Source: Rhabditophanes sp. KR3021 (Eukaryota > Nematoda > Chromadorea > Rhabditida > Alloionematidae). From it: a stretch of 64,000 nucleotides of DNA. The position numbers were made by a program, and so were the translations under genes. The stretch lies in NCBI GenBank assembly GCA_963281155.1, contig CAUJLY010000004.1, positions 4,526,001 through 4,590,000 on the forward strand, read 5' to 3'. Under the pieces are notes generated by a model that ran no database searches, was not told the origin of the DNA, and was given only the letters and a program-made list of their open reading frames with translations. Positions 57,741-64,000 of this stretch are shown here, piece by piece. The first letter of the stretch is position 1. Each line of letters starts with the position of its first letter.

Positions 57741-60393
57741 ATTAATATGTTTGGTGATTCTTCTTCCATTTGGTTAAAATTGAGTATGGAGTCTAATTCA
57801 TTTCCTTCAATTGCTACATATTCAACATTATTATATGATTGGTGTCTCTTTTTATGAGAACGTTTCTTATGTACTTTAGGCTGAGTATAAAGATTTTGAC
57901 TTGTACTAAATGTAATGGATGGAGTTCTCCGATATGTATTTTCTGATTGTTTCCGCGATACTTTTTCTCGTCCTCAAATAAAATTATATATTTACGTTCT
58001 ATTATTTTAAACTCACCTCCTTTACGCGAACATCTCCACAGACAAAATAATAAACTAATGATTATAAAAGAAAGTATTATCGAACCAGATAATAAAAGCC
58101 AAAAAGGCACAATAGTAAAAATTTCATGTACACTCAATTCACATTCAACTATTCCTCTTTCGTTAATACCACAACTCTTTAATTTAGGCTCCATGACTTC
58201 ATTTTCAGTTTGTGATATTGGCATTATTGTCCAAAATGGATCCACATCTCTATCAGATAATGGGTAATTAAAAAACCTAAATTGACGCAAAAATTAGATA
58301 TTTTTCGTCTTGTAAATTTCAATTCATTATTATTTTTAAAACTTTATACACTCGAAAATCAAAAAACGTACCCTCCATGCATTTTGGCATCTCCGATAAT
58401 GAATTTGTTCATTTTGTTAAAATTATCTTCTGTAAATGAAGCAGCAATATAGTAGGGTGTTTCGTCGTTTATAGCCTTGCTTTTGTCATGTAATTTAGTC
58501 ATGTCAATTGCAGCAGTGACACCTTCATTTCCTCTCATGTCAACGATGAGAATGTAACGCCACGTTCCTTGTCTTTTATATTCCTTAACATCAATGTCTA
58601 TTTCCCGCGTATAATCGACAGATTCCAAATTTTTAACCATAAAAAATGGGGGAGTTATACTACATTGTCTTTCAAGAGAAGACCACGCTCGTCGTTTGAA
58701 AACGACATATTTATTCCAAATTTTATCTACCTGCAATAACAAAAAATTAAATATAAAAAGCGTATACATATTTATATAAGTCATAACATACCCGCGCCTT
58801 AATTTCAAATTCATATTCTCTTGGGTTTTTCTGCAAATTATATATTAAATAACAAGACCAATCACATCCAAACTTTGGGCATAGAACATCATTTTCTGTT
58901 AATATTGGTGTTGTTATTGCTGAATCGGAAATACCGATTCGATAATAACGTATTTGGTATTCGACAACGTTTTCTGATTCAATTGGATGAAAGACTAGAG
59001 AAACTGCAGTCTGACTTTCTACAACAATTCTTGGTTCACTTACAGCATACGAATTTTGATCCATAGTTGAAAATACGCTCCAAGTTTTTTTTAATTCGAC
59101 AGTATTTTTAAATTTAACAACTTGGTTCTTGGTTTTATGGAAATTGTTAACTGTCTGAGATTCCATTGTAGTAATTAAACAAATATTAAAAGTAACTCCT
59201 GGAAGTAAATCTGAAAAATGACATAAAATTTAATGAAGTTAAATATTTTCTGACTATTACCTTTCAAGACCACTTCTGGCTGCTTATTTCCGTCAAAATG
59301 ACTTGAAATTAGAAGCTCCTTATTGCTTCCATATAAAGAATAAATTGTGACCGCCTTTATAGTAAACATTTTTTGCTTATTTAACATATAGCTTTTGTCC
59401 CAACCGATAACTAAAAGTAAAATATGAGATGCACATTTGGACCATATCTAGTAGAAATTTACTTAAAGAGTTAGGGGTTCGACTTTTCAATTTTAAAATG
59501 TCTTCATGGCCTGTTGCAAGAGTACTAAAAAGCGACCAAGCAACGAAACCATGTCCAAATGACGATCCTGCTCTTATTGTGATGTTATAAAGAAGGTCTT
59601 GTCCTCCTGGCCTCAATCTGTCAATTAAGACGCGGCAACTCGGCAACCTCACTGTTAAAGTTCTCAATTTATAAGAAGTGCTTTTAATTGGATTGTATTC
59701 ATATATTATAATCTGAAATAAGAAACCAATTATAAGTGCTTATATATAGTTTTATGATATTGTATTATCCTATTTATTATTAAAGTATCTATGACATTTG
59801 ATACTTTAGAACTAACCTCGTGTTGGTTAATCAGGGATTCATAGCTAGGAATAGCAACAGATGGGGCAGTCCATTGAAAATCCAAAAACTCATGACCTCT
59901 TTCATTAATTTGGAGATCAGTTGGGGCTGGTAACCATTTTAAGAGTGCCAACGTTGTCTGTACTAATTTACTAATATACAAAATACTTTCATTGTTATTG
60001 AAAGCTTCCACACTGATGCGATATGTTGAATTTCCAATCAAATTAGTGAAGGTAAAATTTTGATTAGTAGGTTCCAGCACAACTTTGGTTGTATTTCTAG
60101 ATTGAGCTTGTTTGATTGTTGTAGCTCGAACCAAATAACTTGTAGTTATGTTTCTGATTTCTTCTGGAATGGTCCAGCTAAATTTAACCTACAAAAAATG
60201 TCCTAATTCGTTTATCATGCTTTTAACACTTACGAAATCATATTCAACGGCAATTATATTTAATTCCTCTTCAAAGTCTGGAAAATAATTGAAATCCACT
60301 AAGTTCATTAATACATCAAAGTTATTTACCTTCAAAAGAATGTGTTGTAATCAATAGCAATAGATTGATGATGAATATAAGTTGTGTTATCAT
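57719..60393 (-). CDS. FN3-repeat type I receptor, phosphatase-receptor-like ectodomain
   Basis: Nine exons (60393-60330, 60277-60234, 60188-59817, 59712-59463, 59410-59261, 59210-58792, 58730-58372, 58276-58017, 57972-57719) join in frame to 723 residues. A signal peptide (MITQLIFIINLLLLLITTHS) is followed by about four fibronectin-III-like domains (KFSWTIPEEIRN, APTDLQINERGHEFLDFQW, NITIRAGSSFGHGF, YQIRYYRIG). Then comes a membrane-proximal module with PYYIAASFTEDNFNKM, FIIGDAKMHGGYVF-like and FNYPLSDRD, a pattern typical of receptor tyrosine phosphatases. A transmembrane helix (VPFWLLLSGSIILSFIIISL) is followed by only about 90 cytoplasmic residues, basic and Ser-rich, with YNNVEYVAIEG. 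No phosphatase or kinase domain is encoded. Confidence 0.75.
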
Positions 60394-60733
60394 TTTATTT
60401 TTAATAAATTAAATCATGCGACTATTTATTACATTATATCACCACTTCTTCTTACAGCACATTCCAATTAAACAATATCCAAAATAAGTGTCAAATTAAA
60501 CTAGTACACATACGTCAGTATACTATAAATAAATTTTATTAATTTAAAATTATTTAAATGAATGAAGTGAAATGTTTTTACCAGATAACTTCGAGAAAGA
60601 AAAAACAACTTTATTTGACAGTGAAAAATAAGTTTTTAAGTACTAAGAATTAGATTTTCAACAAAAGAAATAAATATTGTGCAAATATTGAAATATTTTT
60701 TATTGTTATGGAATTTAATAATGTATTATATTT
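60394..60733. other. Intergenic, nothing recognisable
   Basis: About 340 AT-rich bases between two minus-strand genes. It would contain the FN3 receptor promoter and the 3' end of the Kunitz gene. Confidence 0.45.
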
Positions 60734-63700
60734 TTAGGGATTATTTACTTTTGTTATCTTAGCTCCGAGCAACTGACTTAAAAGTCTAACGTCGTTAACT
60801 AATTCGAAGTCCATCTTTTTAGCTATTCGCTTTCTCCGATTACATAGAACACATTGTTGAAAGCTGTCAAATATGTTATTCATATTTTCACCTTCACACG
60901 ATTTGATCGGTAAGCAATCTTCAGATTGTGAGTTGTAGTAAAAGTAAATTTTACCAAAGTTGCATTCTTTAATGTTAGGCATTTGACAGGAATATTCAAT
61001 TGAGCGTTTTGATATTGAACTGGTGTACCAGGGTCTCTTCTTCACCTCATTAATAGGTGTCTCAGATATGCATTTTAAGCATTCTGCTTCTGTTAAATAA
61101 TTATTTGCGTTTCCGTTATATCCCAGATAAACAAATTGAATACATGACTGGCTTTTGGGCTCGAAAAAGAATCGCTGATATTTTTTTTCTCCATTTCCAG
61201 GTTCTAGTGGAGCGAAGCAGTAATCGGATGGATTGACTAGGGGGCAACAAACACTTTCTTCATTATGATGACAAAATGAAGTCCGCTTATCACAAACTGA
61301 TTCTGTTGTATTACAGTGGAGAATCTCTCCTACTTCATTTAGCACTGGTTGTGAATCAACACACGGACTCTGGTATTCGTTGCAAGTATCTAAAAACCGT
61401 CATTTAAACTCCTGAAACTAAATTTACCTTTGCATTCCTTAAAGGTATCGAATGAATTTGCATTTCCTCCTGCGCCACTGTATTCAAACATCAGGCATCT
61501 ACGTACTCTTCTATCGAAATACCATCTTGCTAGTAATAGATCTCCGGTTCCCACATGAAGATCCAAATTGCAGACATCCTCAGTTTCACCTGGGCAACAA
61601 AGTCCATCCGAATCATCTCCAAAGTGACAGAAATGAGTTTTCTTGGGACAATTGTTATGAATTCTATTTGCACAACGTATTACCTCGCCCAGGTCTGAAG
61701 TAGCCGGTTGCCCATCAAAGCAGGGATTTACTCTAGAGACATTGCATGTTCTCTGGCAAGCTTCCAATGATAAAAAGTTGTTACTATTGCCTTTAGAACC
61801 AAGATAAGTGAACGGCAAGCATTGAAATTGATCAAAGTAATACCTCAATAGACTCGAGGGTCCATTTCCTTCATTTAACTTTTGCTTGCATATATCATTG
61901 CTTAGTGATTTGCAGCATACCGTTGTTAACTCACTAAAAAGAGATACAAATGTAAATTAAATTCGAAATAAATTATTTCTGAACCTGAACCCAACATGGC
62001 AGTAAAAATCTGCTGAACAAACATTCTTTTGATTATTTGTACTGCAGTATTTAATTTCACCATTTTCTATTTCAGGTTCCCCGTTCGAGCATGGTGATTC
62101 ATACACATCACATGTACGACTACAAAGCAATTTGGAATTGAAATTGTTGCTATTCCCCTGCAACCCTTAAAAACTATATATTATTATTTTGATAGACTGA
62201 AACTTATTTTATATGTAAATAATTTGCATTTGCGATCCGTTTGATCATAATACCATCGTGCAGAGGATGACTCTCCGATTCCTTCTTCCATTGGCATATC
62301 GCAAGTACTCTCGTCATTTAATGGGCAACAGACATTTTTTTCCAAGCTTGAAAAGGAGCAAAAGAAAAAAGGTGGACATGATGGCTCGTAATTTCCACAA
62401 TTAGTAAATCCATTTTCAGAAATGTGAGGTAAGCCATGCAGGCATGGATTAATCATCTGCTTGCAAGTGTCTACGCAATCTTGCAAGCTAAGGAAATTAT
62501 TCACATTTGCACCTAGTCCTAAAAATATGTATTTAATAAAATAGTTAGTAAAGTTACCTGTATAAATGAATGGGAGACATAAACTTAACTTTGAGTTAAA
62601 GTAAAATCTGTTTAATACACTTGTACCATTTCCTTTTGCTAATGGCAATTCACAGGGGTCGTCAGATTGGAAAAGGGCAACAGAGTGTAGTTGATGCCTG
62701 AAATTAATATTTTTAAATTTCTTGAAATATAAATAAAATTTACACTTGAGCCTATATGACACCAATGACCTTCTGGGCAAACGTTAATTTCATCAGCTGT
62801 GGAACAATACAAAGGCTCATTGGCATTTTTTTCATAGAATGGCAAACCACTAAGACACGGATTTTGTAGTAAGACAGGGCACTGCGATTCACATAGACTT
62901 TTACTGATGAATGATCGTCCACCGAGTCCCGAATAAATGAAAGATTGGCATTGTTTTTCATTTGAATTATAGAACCACCTGGTTAATTTTTCTGTTCCAT
63001 GGCCAATTTCTTTTCCGATGGAACAAAAATCTTCGACTTTGTTATTTTCATACGGGCAACAGACATTATGGATGAAGTTTTTACCCAAATGACACCACCC
63101 AACTTCACAATGTTGATTTATAAGAGAACAATGAGCAACAATCTTATAAACGTTGCTGACTATTGGTTGTCCGTAAGGGCAGGGATTGATGACCTTTTCT
63201 ACTACGGGTCTTAAGGTTGGAAATAAATGTTTTTCAAATGATGGTTTAATTGTTGAAAAAATGTGTTTAGACACAATCTGCTGGTCTGTATTCAAACCAT
63301 GTTTTTGTTGCACATTTTCAATAAACTCAGCATATGCATCAGATTTCTCCATTGCTGCTTTATGTGTTGCGGATATAATTGGAGTTTTGAGGCTAGGTGT
63401 CATTGTTGTTGTTTCTGCTAGTGCTGAAAAATTAAAAGGCAGAATGAATAGATTCGGCTGAAATTGCTGCTGTTGTGGAAATTGTTGATGCTGATTAAAT
63501 AAATTCACGTTTTGCAACATAGATGGATATTGATAAGAATTAATTGGAGCGTTTTGATATGGATTAAACGTTGGATTTGAATAAAAGATTTGCGTTGGAT
63601 GTGGATAACTTATTTGTTTTATATCTGGGTAATTCATTTGTTTTATGTCTGGGTAATTCACTTGTTTTATGCCTGGGTAATTCGCTTGCTTTATGTCTGG

Positions 63701-64000
63701 GTAATTCGTTTGTTTCGTGTCTGGGTAATTCATTTGTTTTGTGTCTGGGTAATTCATTTGTTTTGGTTCAGGGTAAAAATTCTGTTTCTGATTTGAATTC
63801 GGATATATTATTTGGTTTGGTTGAGTAGTTGGAGGTGCAGTTTTTATTTCATTTTGTGACAAAATAATAGGAACTTGAGTAGCTGTCATATTTTGACTTT
63901 TTATCTTATCTAATGAAGAAAATCTCATATTCGTAAAGTTATATGGCTTGATTTCATTTTCCACCTTGAATTTTTGTGTCGTTATGATTGGCAATGCGGT
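60734..64000 (-). CDS. Multi-domain lustrin/Kunitz secreted protein, 5' end outside window
   Basis: Exons 64000-62744 (open to the right), 62697-62558, 62518-62204, 62165-61985, 61933-61428 and 61389-60734. A Gln/Pro/Tyr-rich N-terminal part with an octapeptide repeat is followed by alternating lustrin Cys-rich modules (WCHLG..VCCP type) and six Kunitz-like domains (for example RWFYNSNEKQCQSFIYSGLG and RWYYDQTDRKCKLFTY), plus a degenerate seventh. The Kunitz domains lack the second and fourth cysteines, so the disulfide bracing the inhibitory loop cannot form; they are probably structural. Such proteins occur in nematode cuticle and extracellular matrix. Exon 62697-62558 is 140 bases, one more than the frame allows. 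TLCCPF and DDPCELP are in different frames within about 25 bases, so there is a one-base frameshift or a sequencing error. Confidence 0.85.
63600..63775 (-). repeat. 24-base coding tandem repeat (octapeptide)
   Basis: A 24-base unit (tctgggtaattcatttgttt core on the plus strand) recurs seven to eight times in frame, encoding NYPDIKQM-type octapeptides near the start of the visible Kunitz gene. Most changes between units are synonymous or conservative (D/G, I/T, M/A/V/T). Confidence 0.9.

Noticed and set aside
63600..63775. CRISPR array
   Set aside because: The repeats are contiguous with no unique spacers, lie in a coding frame, and the DNA is eukaryotic.
63571..63828. Plus-strand repetitive frames (LCLGNSFV repeats)
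   Set aside because: They are the antisense reading of the 24-base octapeptide repeat in the Kunitz gene.

Overview
The window is nuclear DNA of a small-bodied animal, most likely a nematode. It is AT-rich, and almost every gene has introns, many only 40-60 bases long with a TTTTAG or TTTCAG acceptor. At least nine genes also have such an acceptor within about 35 bases upstream of the first ATG, which is what spliced-leader trans-splicing predicts. Protein content fits: a multi-domain lustrin/Kunitz protein, a CPG4-like Cys-rich protein, a small Notch receptor and a soluble guanylate cyclase. I cannot name the species. There is no sign of bacterial, organellar or viral origin.

Layout, left to right. 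1-1.7 kb: decayed coding fragments. 1.8-7.3 kb: PUF60 (-, only part in view), ICMT (+), 3-ketodihydrosphingosine reductase (+), EB1 (-). 7.5-15 kb: the LKB1/STK11 (PAR-4) kinase (-), swollen by four large introns. 15.4-16.8 kb: a C2H2 zinc-finger gene (-). 16.8-18.8 kb: gene-poor. 18.9-26.2 kb: a small membrane protein (+), RPL8 (-), a CPG4-like protein (-), a compact Notch receptor (-). 26.2-29.4 kb: empty. 29.4-33 kb: a Lys/Ser-rich protein (+), PUSL1 (-), RPL5 (-). 33.3-44.4 kb: COG6, a small acidic protein, a decayed short-chain dehydrogenase-like gene, GUF1 and acetyl-CoA acetyltransferase (all +). 44.6-50.5 kb: XMAP215/ZYG-9 (-). 51.4-64 kb: a mucin-like secreted protein (-), soluble guanylate cyclase (-), PRPF18 (+), an FN3-repeat receptor (-) and a lustrin/Kunitz protein (-, running off the right edge). 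The genes are mostly unrelated housekeeping and cell-surface genes. No pathway cluster or convincing operon is visible.

The most interesting signal is a dispersed family of about 1 kb elements, each of which makes up essentially a whole spliceosomal intron of a conserved gene: KDSR intron 2, LKB1 intron 5, ACAT1 intron 1 and the last XMAP215 intron. The copies share both ends. In the host-sense direction one end begins with the intron's own GT donor and continues into a shared block (ctaattttatttt..tttag then gtaataatt). The other end runs to the AG acceptor. On the opposite strand, in four of four cases, the element carries a decayed spliced gene encoding a basic N-terminus followed by two GIY-YIG-type nuclease regions, the second resembling LEM-3/ANKLE1. 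A divergent GIY-YIG gene lies antisense in the last COG6 intron, and a PD-(D/E)XK-like nuclease remnant lies antisense in LKB1 intron 3. This looks like an endonuclease-bearing intron-generating element: a homing-type gene that hides in the antisense strand of a spliceosomal intron.

Other unusual points are a Notch receptor with no LNR repeats, two GC-AG introns, a guanylate cyclase with intact heme-pocket motifs but eroded catalytic residues, a phosphatase-receptor-like ectodomain without a phosphatase, and a one-base frameshift in the Kunitz gene.
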